From NCBI GenBank assembly GCA_934045075.1, contig OW203724.1:23217721-23281720 (forward strand): a DNA stretch of 64,000 bases, in the 5' to 3' direction. This document shows, piece after piece, positions 48,279 to 58,376 of this stretch (position 1 is its first letter; each line of letters starts with the position of its first letter). Both the position numbers and the translations under genes were made by a program. The notes beneath the pieces are model-generated. The model was not told the DNA's origin. It saw only the letters and a program-made list of their open reading frames with translations, and made no database searches. The stretch comes from Yponomeuta sedellus (Eukaryota; Arthropoda; Insecta; Lepidoptera; Yponomeutidae).

Positions 48279-48487
48279 TTAAAAACCTATTTAGAGGCTT
48301 AAAATTCCACCCATGCCGGGATTCGAACCCGCAAACTCTGGCTATCCGTGCCAGCGCTCTTTCCAACTGAGCTAATGGGCGACTCACCAGCATCAGTGAA
48401 ATTTCGAACGTCTGTACAATATTCTCTGTATTACGTACATGGGTATTATGGCATGGGTGGAATCTTTAGCCTCTAAATAGGTTTTTA
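48279..48487. repeat. tRS head-to-head pair, subfamily B
   Basis: Minus-strand unit (domain 48,309-48,380, body to GTATTACGTACA), then a forward 3' end that starts CATGGGTATTATGGCATGGG and runs to TAGGTTTTTA. The junction after GTATTACGTACA is the same as in the insertion at 10,120-10,403. Confidence 0.75.
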
Positions 48488-48538
48488 TGAGAAATAACTG
48501 TTTTTAGAACTTACAATCTCAAACCTAGGGTCAACAAT

Positions 48539-48602
48539 CTAGGACTTAAATCGATTTCTGCCAAAAATGGCCCTTTTTAGCGGAAATCGATTATAGTCCT
48601 AG
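48539..48602. repeat. 23-nt imperfect foldback
   Basis: Arms 48,539-48,561 and 48,580-48,602 (CTAGGACTTAAATCG / CGATTATAGTCCTAG) pair with three mismatches around an 18-nt loop. No family match. Confidence 0.7.
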
Positions 48603-48752
48603 GATATTTATACAACATTCTGGGCTGTATGTTCCAAAACTTGTTTCCACAGATATTATTATTATTATTAAATTCTTAATTGTACCTGTAAAGATTGTAC
48701 AGTTGGCGGGCTTCATACTCGTACTAAATAGTATTTTATTCTAGCCAACCAA

Positions 48753-49063
48753 CAGAGTGCTAAGTGCGAGTTTGACAGATCCAATCGAATAACTTTACTA
48801 CCGCGTTAATCGAGCATTGAGTAGTGAGTATGAGTAAGTTAACCGTTCGAACTGGCAAAACGCTGTCACAGTGGAACTCGCACTCGCGTTTATTCGTGTT
48901 TTGGCTGGTAAACGTGTTCACTTCTCAACGTAAACCATTACAACTCGCACTCAGCAATTTTAATTTCCATATTTGTCGCTAGGTGGCGCTTCCTCGATGC
49001 CATAGAAATATGAGTTTACGTTAACGCGATCGAGTAGTTAAAAAACTCGCACTAAGCACTCAG
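48753..49063 (-). mobile_element. MITE1 copy 2
   Basis: 311 bp, inverse of copy 1; left TIR CAGAGTGCTAAGTGCGAGTTT, right TIR ending CTAAGCACTCAG. Close to copy 3 internally. Confidence 0.85.
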
Positions 49064-49340
49064 GTGACGTGGAGAATGTGGGTAGTCGCAAACGAAATGT
49101 TTCTCACGTTTACTTTTTGAAAAAAAAATACGAATTATCAAACAAGTTATTATTATTGTTCCATTGGTGGCGGTAGTGGGCGCCCCTACGCTTAAGTGAA
49201 TTAAGTTGACCAAGGCTGGTCTGTCAACGTTGCCCTTTGGCAACATTTGGCAACTCCACAGGATGTACTTTGACTTTGCCCTGCCCTATCTTGGACCTCT
49301 GTGAATTCCTTTTATTTTTCTTGTTTTTAACTACGACAGG
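49064..49340. other. Unannotated spacer
   Basis: Nothing recognised. Confidence 0.3.
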
Positions 49341-49597
49341 TATTTAAAAACCTATTTAGAGGCTAAAAATTTCACCCATGCCGGGATTCGAACCCGCAAC
49401 CTCTGGCTATCCGTGCCAGCGCTCTACCAATTGAGCCAATGGGCGACTGGTACTCAATTGGTAGAGTGCTGGCACGGATAGCCAGAGGTTGCGGGTTCGG
49501 ATCCCGGCATGGGTGAAATTTTTAGCCTCTAAATAGGTTTTTAAATTTGTTCCTTAGCACGGGTTAGTGCATTAAAAATAAAAATAGTATAATTACG
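49341..49597. repeat. tRS head-to-head pair with possible target duplication
   Basis: Left arm from about 49,344 (minus unit, domain 49,374-49,444) and right arm 49,451-49,543 (forward domain lacking its 5' acceptor, then the tail) pair over about 95 nt with two mismatches. ACGACAGGTA on the left and ACGAGAGGTA on the right may be a target duplication with one change. Confidence 0.8.
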
Positions 49598-50329
49598 AGA
49601 GGTATGCCTTTTCTTTTCTGTGATGAATTTGTTCCAGTAAATTTCTTTCTCTTTTTAAATCCTTTTTAGTTTATAAATAATCGCAATTAGACCCATTTAA
49701 TATACAGGGTGTGTCGTAAATAATGGATAACCCTGTAGCTGCTGACTGGCCACATAATCATCTATTACATGTCCCACTTTTATCGTCATTTGGCCATGCA
49801 TTTATGAAATATATATATTTTTTTATATTCAAAAGAAATATTGCTATTTTTACAAAATTGGCTACCATTTCCACAAATGAAGAGGTTTTTTGGTTCTGTT
49901 TTCTGTTTCTAATTCCTGAATATCTGTACTATTACTTGAATTAGAATAAAATAAGATAGTATTAACAATTATTTAAGAATAAATAGTTTTTTCCTAATTT
50001 TCAAGGTCATTTCTGCCGGACTATGTAGCTTTGACTGAATTTTCTTAAAAAAAATGTACGGCACTCAAGTGGTCCATTATTTTAAAAAGTTGTCCACTTC
50101 ATACAGATTCTAAAATGGTGTCATAGTAAAAGGTACCTTGTCGCAATACAGAGTTATTACTAATTACATGATAAAACGTCGATTTTGCAAATTATCTACA
50201 GTTACGATACAATACTTACAATTTTGAGTAACAAAACGATGACTATTGGCTTAGATAGTAAAGACACAAAACTTACTTAACATTATACATACAAAGTCTT
50301 GTTGAACTTGTATATAAATGAAGTTTTTT
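49598..50329. other. Unannotated AT-rich stretch
   Basis: 49,704-49,740 has TACAGGGTGTGTCGTAAATA followed by AACCCTGTA, which resembles a DNA-transposon end, but no partner end was found. No gene. Confidence 0.35.
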
Positions 50330-50505
50330 TATGTAGTTTATATACATTCCACTGCAAGGCACAGGCCCTCTCTTAGAAAGAGAGAGTATGGTTTTAATTA
50401 CCACGCGTGCCCTCTGCCGCAATTTCAAGCGCAGACGTAGTTGAACAAGTCACACTCAGGTTTCTTCACGATGTTGTCCTTCACAGTCAGCGAGAAAAAA
50501 ATACT
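50330..50505 (-). mobile_element. S2 SINE 3' half
   Basis: GTTTATATACATTCCACTGC to GTTGTCCTTCACAGTCAGCG, reverse. Head absent. Confidence 0.6.
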
Positions 50506-50964
50506 TACCTAAAATTATAATTAATCATTTTCAATGCTTGCCCATGTCTCATGTGAAACATAAAGTAATTCTTCAATATAAAGTCGTGTGAGTTTTTGTA
50601 CTTTGCTAAGAGTTTTTTTGATGATTTTACCATGTGATTTGTGCGTTGATAGAATATTAAATGAATGGAGGAGGTTTTGCATAATATTGTCATTGTTATA
50701 ACTTCGTTTTTCGTCTGTTATTTTCCATATTGTCAATAACATTTGTATGAGCCATTTCACGGTTCGAATTTTGACATTTCGCTACAAAGCAGATTAGAAT
50801 AGACAGTTATTAACATATACCAGGAATAGATAACAAAACTAAAGAATAAATGAATTATGTTGTGTGTGTTCTATTTACAACCTAAGCATACAGTCTTTAC
50901 TATCGTAATTCGCGTGGGATTCATATCGAATCGAATGGGATTGCATTTACGTAGTGAGATGATT
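50506..50964. other. Unannotated stretch
   Basis: Two overlapping minus-strand frames (50,505-50,760) have no recognised features. Nothing else. Confidence 0.3.
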
Positions 50965-51262
50965 TATGCAGCGTCCAGTGGCCTTCACTTACACTAGGTG
51001 GGTGAAGGACCACTCGGACGCTGCAGTGCCTGGGACATTGTTTTAGATGAAGAAGACTCGCCATCGTAACTGCTTAGTCGGCCTAGCCCACACTAGACAA
51101 CCCAACGAGGCAGCTTTCCTCGCGCAGTTTTCGCAGTGATTGCTACTATACTACGAAACTTTGAAATATACGAAGTCATAAGTATATGCCCGCACTGAGA
51201 ATCGAACCTAAGTCTGTTGCTTCCAAGTCCATTGCTCTACCGGCTGGGCTACCACCGCTACA
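50965..51262 (-). mobile_element. S4 tRNA-derived SINE, full-length
   Basis: Reverse: tail GCGTCCAGTGGCCTTCACTT, body TCCTCGCGCAGTTTTCGCAG, and head with GAGAATCGAACCTAAGTCTG and CTACCGGCTGGGCTACCACC (box A on the minus strand). Same order as 43,655-44,040. Confidence 0.75.
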
Positions 51263-51352
51263 CCCAAGGACTGTCGATACAAAAGAAAGGACGGTTTGCT
51301 TTATTGTCAAAAAGAAGGATTCAATGAACCAACATACTTTCGCATTTCGCAT

Positions 51353-51602
51353 ACTTGTGCTGTGTGGTGTCGGCCTAGAGAATAGCACCAACCCAATTCT
51401 TCCCGCGGGTGTCGTAAAAGGCGATTAAGGGACACAAACCCGGGGGGTGGGCAGCAGCGCCCCCTGCAGTACCTACAATTTCACCGAACTGTGATCCCCA
51501 ACCCGCATGCCCAGCGTGGGGATTATGGGCATTACCCCCTATGATAGCACAACGTGGCGCTCTTTAGGGGAGGGCTATGTCTAGCAGTGGACTAGTATAG
51601 CC

Positions 51603-51632
<30 letters not shown>
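51353..51632 (+). repeat. RptB copy with (GAC)n tail
   Basis: Complete forward copy ending GTCTAGCAGTGGACTAGTAT then (GAC)n at 51,603-51,632. The trinucleotide tail is the 3' end of the insertion. Confidence 0.8.
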
Positions 51633-51633
<1 letters not shown>

Positions 51634-51647
51634 TTTCGCATTATTTT

Positions 51648-51760
51648 TATTAATACGTTTATTGCACATAAGTATAAAAATTACAATGGCAATGTGGCGA
51701 AAATAATGCTATAAGCATTTTCCACCAGTCAACCACAGATGGTGCAAGAGATTATTATCA
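51648..51760 (-). repeat. LINE-e 3' tail
   Basis: ATACGTTTATTGCACATAAG, AATTACAATGGCAATGTGGC and AGCATTTTCCACCAGTCAAC, reverse of 20,215-20,290. Confidence 0.55.
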
Positions 51761-51789
51761 TTAAACGTTGGGAAATTAATAAAGTAGTT

Positions 51790-51925
51790 TTTGCCCAATA
51801 ATAATCGCGATTTGACCCGTTTAATATATTACTATGTATATATTATTATACTATTATCATTATTATATACCCGTTTAATATATTATTATACTATTATCAT
51901 TATTATACTTTATTGAACACAAAGA
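51790..51925. repeat. PLE-like piece with local tandem duplication
   Basis: CCCGTTTAATATATTA followed by an ATTATACTATTATCATTATT run occurs twice, about 56 bp apart. The second copy lacks the GTATAT interruption. Confidence 0.6.
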
Positions 51926-51977
51926 GAGAATTTATGCAAAACATAAGCGTAATATGAATGAGTATGTACTCATTTTC

Positions 51978-52037
51978 AGAAATTTCTATAGAAACAAGCT
52001 TGCCTATGTAGGCGAGCTTGTTTCTATAGAAATTTCT
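51978..52037. repeat. 27-nt near-perfect foldback
   Basis: Arms 51,978-52,004 and 52,011-52,037 pair with one mismatch around TATGTA. No other copy of the arm sequence was noticed in the window. Confidence 0.8.
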
Positions 52038-53365
52038 TCCAGCCAGCCATGATCATGAAACCATGTTTTTAAAGAGGTAGGGGAATACTATGGGCAAAAT
52101 AGATTAATTTAAAAAAATAAATACGAAGGTATACCTACATAAAATTACCTAAATTAAATTTGTAGGGGTAAGAATTTTAACTCTGTTGAAGCTCTAAATA
52201 GCAAGCTTAAAATTCCAGTCTAACTGAACTCGAGCTAAACCTAACTCGATTAAGATAAGTCACTGGTATTATTCATTATAGGGTTCTTATTAAGGCCGCA
52301 TCGCCACTGGTAACTTAATGCGGCCCGATACGAATCTAGATACGTTTGTGTTAAGGGGCAGTCCTCCATTTCATTGTGAGGTATTTCATGTGGAGTTATT
52401 TTGTGATATCAAAACTTTTTATTTCCAGGTAAATAATTTAAATTTGTTGCTGAATGTCTATGTATGGAAAGAACTCCACTCTGACAGTCTTTTCTCAAAT
52501 CATTTAAACTTAATGTCGCTAGCTATACATTTGATAAAATGACGTGATTGATATCAATAATTTAAAATTTAAAATGTTATTAATTTTTTTTTACAAATGA
52601 TGCCTACTTTTGTATGTTGTATTAACTTGTGATAATTCGTTTCCACTGGGTATTTAGCGAGCTGATACATAAATAATTTGTAAATTTAGAGAACTTACTA
52701 TAGAAGTAAAAAAAAGTAAGTCATCACATTTCTTAAGGTACTAAAAATTTAAGCCATGGCACGCGTCGAAATACGAGTTCGATGTCTTTACAACAAACTC
52801 ATTCAAGTTTTTTTCTAAAACCATGGTTTTTCTAAAAAATCGAAAGTTGAAACGTTACAGAAATGGGTACTGACTCTAAAGAAGTTTAGAGTCAGTACTA
52901 TTTCGATACTAACTCTAAACTTCTTCGTCTTATATTTTGACCATTTTATTGCAGTTGGTTCTGTTCTGACGGTTCCTAAGAAAATGCTACTAGAGCACGC
53001 GCCATTATTAAACTCATGTCCCACGGGGAGACCGTGGTTTGTATTGAAATAAGGACAAAAATCTCTTAACTCATGAATCTCACTGGTGACGCGGACTCTA
53101 GGTACTAAGCTTTTGACAAATACACGGTTGGAATCGCTCAGGATTTGATAGATGTAATATACAGATTATTGTAAAAAAAGCTGTAGTTTTATCTAGATTT
53201 GCTGTACTTTTCAAATTTAAACTTGACTTAACGACAGCCGAAGGAGGCGTTAGAAACACAAGTGCCTACTTTGGTTTTTAACGTGATAAAAAACCACTTG
53301 TTTAAGGAGCTTGTAAATCCTTTTTTGTTAAGAAAAAAGTTGTGAAAAATATGTTCCTAAATTAT
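52038..53365. other. Unannotated stretch with a triplicated motif
   Basis: 52,440-52,540 shares GAACTCCACTCTGACAGTCT and TTTTCTCAAATCAT with 13,600-13,700. 52,867-52,898 is a 14-nt perfect foldback (GTACTGACTCTAAA), and a third version (ACTAACTCTAAACTTCTT) follows at 52,908. No gene. Confidence 0.4.
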
Positions 53366-53430
53366 ATCATGTCTTGAGTATTGTGTCGTGAAATAAATGT
53401 GTTTATCTGTCTATCTAAATTAGCACAAGT
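53366..53430 (+). repeat. Retroelement tail
   Basis: GAGTATTGTGTCGTGAAATA then TCTGTCTATC; similar to 2190-2225. Confidence 0.4.
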
Positions 53431-53782
53431 TTAGACGTATATAGATATGTGTTCAATAAATATCTTTACCTTATTTTATCTTTTGTGAGCACAATACTAG
53501 TTAACTGTACCCGAACTCCTTTTTATTATTTCGATTAGGTGCATTTTAACGCAAGTACCAATCAGTAGAAAATACTCCTACGTTCGAAGATGTGAACGAG
53601 CTGGCCCTTAAATTTGGTTACCGTCTGTAACGTCTGTAATTAAAAGCAACAGACTTCCAAGCGATTAAGGATCGCCAGCGCGCGCGCAACTTATTGGTTT
53701 CGTTTTGAAAAATCTCACTTACTGCCCCGCCATGAACGGCGTAAGGGCCTTGCGCATGGGCGACACTTTTATTTATATTACA
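53431..53782. other. Low-copy spacer
   Basis: 53,570-53,770 is GC-richer (GATCGCCAGCGCGCGCGCAA; GGCGTAAGGGCCTTGCGCAT), unmatched elsewhere, with no open frame of note. Possibly regulatory, otherwise unknown. Confidence 0.3.
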
Positions 53783-53983
53783 CTAGCTGAGCCCCGCGGT
53801 GTTACCCGCGGTTTATCGATTTTCCCATGGGAATAAGATATTTACCTGCAGTAAAACGTTGCCTATGTGTTAATCCAGGGTCTCAGCTAACTACATACAA
53901 AATTTTAAAATCGCTCCAGCCGTTTAGAACTAAAGAAGTAACAAACATACACACTCAGAAACTTTCGCCTTTATAATATATAG
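53783..53983 (-). mobile_element. Helitron-like non-autonomous element
   Basis: On the minus strand it ends CCGCGG-GTAACA-CCGCGG hairpin, GGCTCAG, then CTAG. The other end is ATATTATAAAGGCGAAAGTT. Hairpin plus CTRR terminus fits Helitron ends. About 200 bp, no coding. Confidence 0.55.
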
Positions 53984-54049
53984 TGTTATGACAAAGTATT
54001 ATGTGATGTGATGATGTGATGCTCTTAAGTAATAACAAGATGTAACAAT

Positions 54050-54130
54050 AAGAGCGGGGTGGTAGCAGACCGGTAGAACGCCGGCTTCTCAATCGCGAGG
54101 TCGTGGGTTCGAACCTCTTTAATTACCAAT
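54050..54130 (+). mobile_element. S2 SINE head
   Basis: GGGGTGGTAGCAGACCGGTA, CGGCTTCTCAATCGCGAGGT, GGGTTCGAACCTC. Box A and box B are present. The body is lost after TACCAATGA. Confidence 0.6.
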
Positions 54131-54289
54131 GATTTTTTTGCATTAATTGATATTATCTTCGTGCATAAAGCATGTACAATATCTTTTATTTAAATATAAT
54201 ATTTTAAACCAATACATTGGAGATGGAAGTAGATGTACAAACATACAAAATGATAATTTTATTGAAATTTCATTAAATTAATCTTTAAC

Positions 54290-54440
54290 ATAACATAACA
54301 TTTACATACAGGCACACAGATTGGCTCTGGCCCCACACTAGGCTCCTCCGTGTCGTTGGAACCAGAAACAGCGACGTCACAAACATGTAAACATCCAAGA
54401 CCTGGTTTTTTTTATCTCCAGCCGGGTTTCGAACCCGAAA
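54290..54440 (-). mobile_element. S1 SINE, head truncated
   Basis: Reverse S1: tail AACATTTACATACAGGCACA, body GTCACAAACATGTAAACATC, ending at GCCGGGTTTCGAACCCGAAA (box B). Confidence 0.65.
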
Positions 54441-54779
54441 TTTAATTGAAAGAATATTTCACTGATTAAGTGTGCATCAGCATAGAAACAGCGCTCAACA
54501 GCTTTTAGCAACGTATTGCAATGGTAGGTACTGGTGCAAAAAATCCACGTATACACAGCCTTTAGTCGATAAAGATGAGCCAATTTTGTATTTATCAGAT
54601 TTAATTCCTTTTAATATCACTTTTGTTGGAGCAATCATTGCTATCTTGGCTTAAAACAGGCTTGTAATGGTTAATGTCAGATGCGATTCCAGTGGTAAGT
54701 TATTCCAAGATGAAGGCTTTGATTGTTATCAGAAAATGAACATATCTGCAAGGTGACAATAGTAAGGCGAAGTATAGGC
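54441..54779. other. Unannotated spacer
   Basis: Nothing recognised. Confidence 0.3.
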
Positions 54780-54985
54780 TAAAGGGTATATTATGTAGTC
54801 CACTGCTGGACATAGCCCTCCCCTAATGAGCGTCATAGCGCCCTGTCTTCAGCTTGCCGCATCCAGCATCTGCCGGCAGTTTTTAGCAGATCGTCATCTC
54901 ACCTGGTCGGAGGGCGTCCACCATCTTTAAGCTCTGCGAATCAGATGGAAAACTGGTCGGACTCCTCCGCCAAAAATCAAGCAGG
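54780..54985 (-). mobile_element. LINE-a 3' end fused to a second fragment
   Basis: Reverse LINE-a end (GTCCACTGCTGGACATAGCC to CACCTGGTCGGAGGGCGTCC), joined to AAGCTCTGCGAATCAGATGG and GGTCGGACTCCTCCGCC. The latter resembles the arm sequence of the foldback at 34,653-34,754. Confidence 0.55.
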
Positions 54986-55269
54986 TGAATCCGCACTTAA
55001 GTTTATAATTTGTGTCTAAAAGTGATATGCAATGCATATGACTATATTATGACATACATCTTACATAGTTATATATACTAAAGCTCGCGATACTCATTCG
55101 TAGTCATATATTAAACGGGTCTAATCAAGATTATTTAATACGTGAAATGTAATCACTTCAAGTAAAAAATATACTATTAGTTTTGATCCGATAAATGTTC
55201 AAAAACGAAAGAAGAGAGAAAGAGAGACAAAGATAGAAGGGAAGGGAAAGACTATGGATGTTAATTAAT
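54986..55269. other. Spacer with PLE-like and GA-rich pieces
   Basis: 55,105-55,165 is a PLE-like piece (ATATTAAACGGGTCTAATCA). 55,209-55,245 is GA-rich low complexity. Confidence 0.45.
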
Positions 55270-55400
55270 TTATATTTTTTACCCTCGGAGTCTGGGCTTA
55301 AGCAAGGCGATTGCCAGCGCTGAGGTATGTGATATTATAACACCTCAGACACTCAGGTTTCCTCACTATCTTTTCCTTCAAAGTTAGCGAGACATTTTAT
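55270..55400 (-). mobile_element. S2 SINE fragment
   Basis: Reverse: GATTGCCAGCGCTGAGG, CACCTCAGACACTCAGGTTT, TCCTTCAAAGTTAGCGAG. Confidence 0.5.
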
Positions 55401-55929
55401 CAATATAAAACGTCCCCTTAACGACGTCGGCGCACTATTACACCTCCATACAAATCGGCAATCGATCGAAAAAAAAACTCCATTAAAACAGGGACAGTGT
55501 AAAAGTCGATAACACTTGAAATAGTGCCTCCAACCAACCTTATGGCAATGCGATAGAGTTGGTTTTTGCGTAGCTTCAAGTGACTTACTTTTAAAGAACT
55601 GTTTTTTTCTTAGTTAATAGCTTCATACTTGCTTATTGAAAACTTATGAAGTCTTATGAAGTTATTTTATTATTGTTGAATCGATTCAATAGGCTTTTGT
55701 TCACGTAAAAAGTAGTTTTGAGAAAAAAACTGAAGTAGCCGCTCGTGATTGATCGATTTTAATGCCGTTATTTGCTTCCAAGGCAGTAGAGACGCTGTAG
55801 TGGAGTATTATGTATTAAAAATTGGGATTTACCTTAGGAATTTTAAGGCTGTTCGTTGGTAGAGCATGCTATCTCGCTCGCATAATTTAATAATTTTCGT
55901 GATTGTACTATTGATAAATATGGTCTGAG
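55401..55929. other. Unannotated stretch
   Basis: No gene or repeat recognised. Confidence 0.35.
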
Positions 55930-56045
55930 GATAGTATTTCTTAGTGATTCGCGATACTCATACTTAGTTATATATTAAACGGGTGACTACCCACAACAAT
56001 TGTCTGTACTCGCCACTTCAGTCTACCCGAGACCACGGCATGCTA
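55930..56045 (-). repeat. PLE-like dispersed repeat
   Basis: ATATATTAAACGGGTGACTA followed by GCCACTTCAGTCTACCCGAG and ACCACGGCATGC; the middle part with the CGAAACGTCGG core is deleted. Confidence 0.45.
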
Positions 56046-56089
56046 TACTAAGTACAACTAAATGACTAGTGTTACAGGTGCCAACTCGA

Positions 56090-56245
56090 CGGTAGATTGA
56101 ATACAATAAATACATACATAACATCCAAGACCCGAGACAAACTAGAAAAGTTCGTTTCCTAGTTTGACCCGACCGGGGATCGAACACGAGACCTTCGGTT
56201 TTACAGTCAGCTTGCCAAGCCGCTGCGCCACCGAGGCCATCTATA
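56090..56245 (-). mobile_element. S1-like SINE, distinct subfamily
   Basis: Reverse: CATACATAACATCCAAGACC, GACCGGGGATCGAACACGAG (box B), and CAAGCCGCTGCGCCACCGAG (box A side). The body is shorter than S1. Confidence 0.65.
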
Positions 56246-56324
56246 CTATTCTACCGTTCTATAAGGAACCCTTTGTGTTGAATAAAAGCTATCTTTATAT
56301 TTTATATTTACTTTAAATATTTTT

Positions 56325-56570
56325 AAGCAAGCAGTGGTAGCTCAGTGGGTAGAACAATGGACTCGGAAGCGGGAGACCCACGTTCGATTCCCTGTGCGGG
56401 CATATACCAATTTTTTAATTTATACAGTTGTGAAGTTATAGTAGCAATACCACCCGCTAACAGTGAAGGAAAACATCGTGAGGAAACCTGTGTAACTGAA
56501 GTGTTCAAATACCCCAGCGCTTGAAATTGCCAAACCATGCGTGCCCACCGCGCCTTGACAATTTTAACCA
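56325..56570 (+). mobile_element. S4/S2-type SINE
   Basis: Head AGTGGTAGCTCAGTGGGTAG, CAATGGACTCGGAAGCGGGA, GTTCGATTCCCTGTGCGGGC, then the S2-like body GTGAAGGAAAACATCGTGAG and AATTGCCAAACCATGCG. Both Pol III boxes are intact. Confidence 0.75.
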
Positions 56571-56627
56571 CTTAGGTATTATAACAACAAAATAAATACA
56601 ATGTTAATATAATGTACATTTTTAAAA

Positions 56628-56775
56628 AACCCATTTAGAGGCTAAAAATTTCACCCATGCCGGAATTCGAACCTGCGACCTCTGGCTATCCGTGCCAGCG
56701 CTCTTTCCAACTGAGCTAATGGGCGACTCACCTGCATCAGTGAACCTCTTTACAATATTCTCTGTATTACGTATG
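56628..56775 (-). mobile_element. tRS insertion flanked by a direct repeat
   Basis: Single reverse unit, subfamily B (domain 56,653-56,724), 5'-truncated in the body at TCTGTATTACGT. ATGTACATTTTTAAAA is found at 56,612 and again at 56,776, a likely target duplication of about 12-16 bp. Confidence 0.7.
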
Positions 56776-56791
56776 ATGTACATTTTTAAAA

Positions 56792-57131
56792 CCTGACTCA
56801 TCAGAGCACTCATGGGCAAGTTTGTTGTTTTGATGTTTAAGGAACATTATCTAAGGATGCATACATTAAAGCTTTTTAATCTTCCACAAGTTTTATGTAT
56901 GTAACTTATTTTTTATTTACAAAGTATATCGTAAATAATTTTAATTAAATTGTGAAGTAATTTTACTCGTTAGTAACTTTACAAATTAAAAACTCTTACG
57001 ACGTTCAATTATTTAAAAGCAAGCCATGATGAAGGAAAGATAATGGCGCGAAACAAAAAGAATGTAACGATTTTAAGGTGCGTACTCACGTGCCATCTTT
57101 TTTGTGTAAAAAAAGTTACTGCTGTCTAAGA
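56792..57131. other. Unannotated AT-rich spacer
   Basis: No recognised feature. Confidence 0.3.
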
Positions 57132-57225
57132 TCCCTACTAATATTATAAACGCGAAAGTTTGTAAGTATGGATGGATGTTTGCTACTCTTTCACGTATAA
57201 TCTACTGAATAGATTTCCTCACGTG
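57132..57225 (+). mobile_element. Helitron-like 5' end fragment
   Basis: CCCTACTAATATTATAAACG and CGAAAGTTTGTAAGTATGGA through CTCTTTCACG. Only the 5' portion is present. Confidence 0.45.
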
Positions 57226-57296
57226 AGGTAAGGTTAACATTGGCAAACTTCACCCGTGCTTTGTTGTGACTACTAGTGATTACGATGTTTGTTTTC

Positions 57297-57607
57297 CTGA
57301 GTGCTTAGTGCGAGTTTGACAGATCCAATCGAATAACTTTACTACCGCGTTAATCGAGCATTGAGTAGTGAGTATGAGTAAGTTAACCGTTGGAACTGGC
57401 AAAACGCTGTCACAGTACAACTCGCACTCGCGTATATTCGTGTTTTGGCTGGTAAACGTGTTCACTTCTCAACGTAAACCATTACAACTCGCACTCAGCA
57501 ATTTTAATTTCCATACTTGTCGCTAGATGGCGCTTCCTCGATGCCATAGAAATATGAGTTTACGTTAACGCGATCGAGTAGTTAAAAAACTCGCACTAAG
57601 CACTCTG
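57297..57607 (-). mobile_element. MITE1 copy 3
   Basis: 311 bp. Left TIR CTGAGTGCTTAGTGCGAGTTT is the inverse of copy 2's right end, whereas its right end (CTAAGCACTCTG) matches the other variant. Confidence 0.85.
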
Positions 57608-58265
57608 GGCATGACGTCAGATTCGACGCCATGACAGTGCGAGTTGTTTACCCACAGATTTAAAAAACCTTCGTTAAAGTTTAGTTTATTACTAAAATAT
57701 AAGATTTTTTATAAATAATAAATGCATCCCCACATTATGGAGGAGGATTGAAAAATGTTTCGTCGTGCCCATTATGTGATTATCAAATGCGAGGTAAATT
57801 AGAACAAAAACAATTAGGCTTTGTATGGTTTTAAAAATACATTTCATGATTTTTTCTTTAGTACTTACGTCTTGCCCTCAGCTTAATACCTTGTGAAACT
57901 TATCTGTCAATTAAACTAGTGTGCATAGTGCTTAACTCATTCAACTTGATTAAGATAGACTTTTCGCATCCCCAGCGTTCTAAAACATTACGCAGTGTAA
58001 TTTTCTTAATTCATATAATCATGTACCCCTCGCTTCCGACCAAGTCACTTTTGCGCCGATTGCCAATCAAAAATGCCCTCTATTACATTTAAGAGAAGAT
58101 TTATATGCAAGAAAAAATAGGCGCAAGTAAATTGGTAAGGATTTACGCAGAATACGTAAAGGTGAGGTAGGTATAACTAGAAATAAATGTAAAGTTGTGC
58201 ATTAACTTGGAATTAGCACGATATGGAATGCTACTGCTAGTAACTGACCTTAAGCTAGTCGATAT
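57608..58265. other. Unannotated stretch with a direct repeat
   Basis: GTTTAGTTTATTACTAAAAT (57,681) recurs at 58,597 with similar flanks (AAAAAACC...CG). No gene. Confidence 0.35.
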
Positions 58266-58376
58266 CATCGATATTAACCCTGGTATGTCCCCACTGCTGG
58301 GGCACCGCAGGAAGGTTACACCATACTCCACCACGGGGGCCGAGTCCGGAATGGTGGAGGATAAAACTAGAAAAAT
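58266..58376 (+). repeat. RptA 5' fragment
   Basis: ATTAACCCTGGTATGTCCCC to CGGAATGGTGGAGGAT, with an internal deletion between GGGGCAC and CGCAGGAAGG. Confidence 0.65.
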
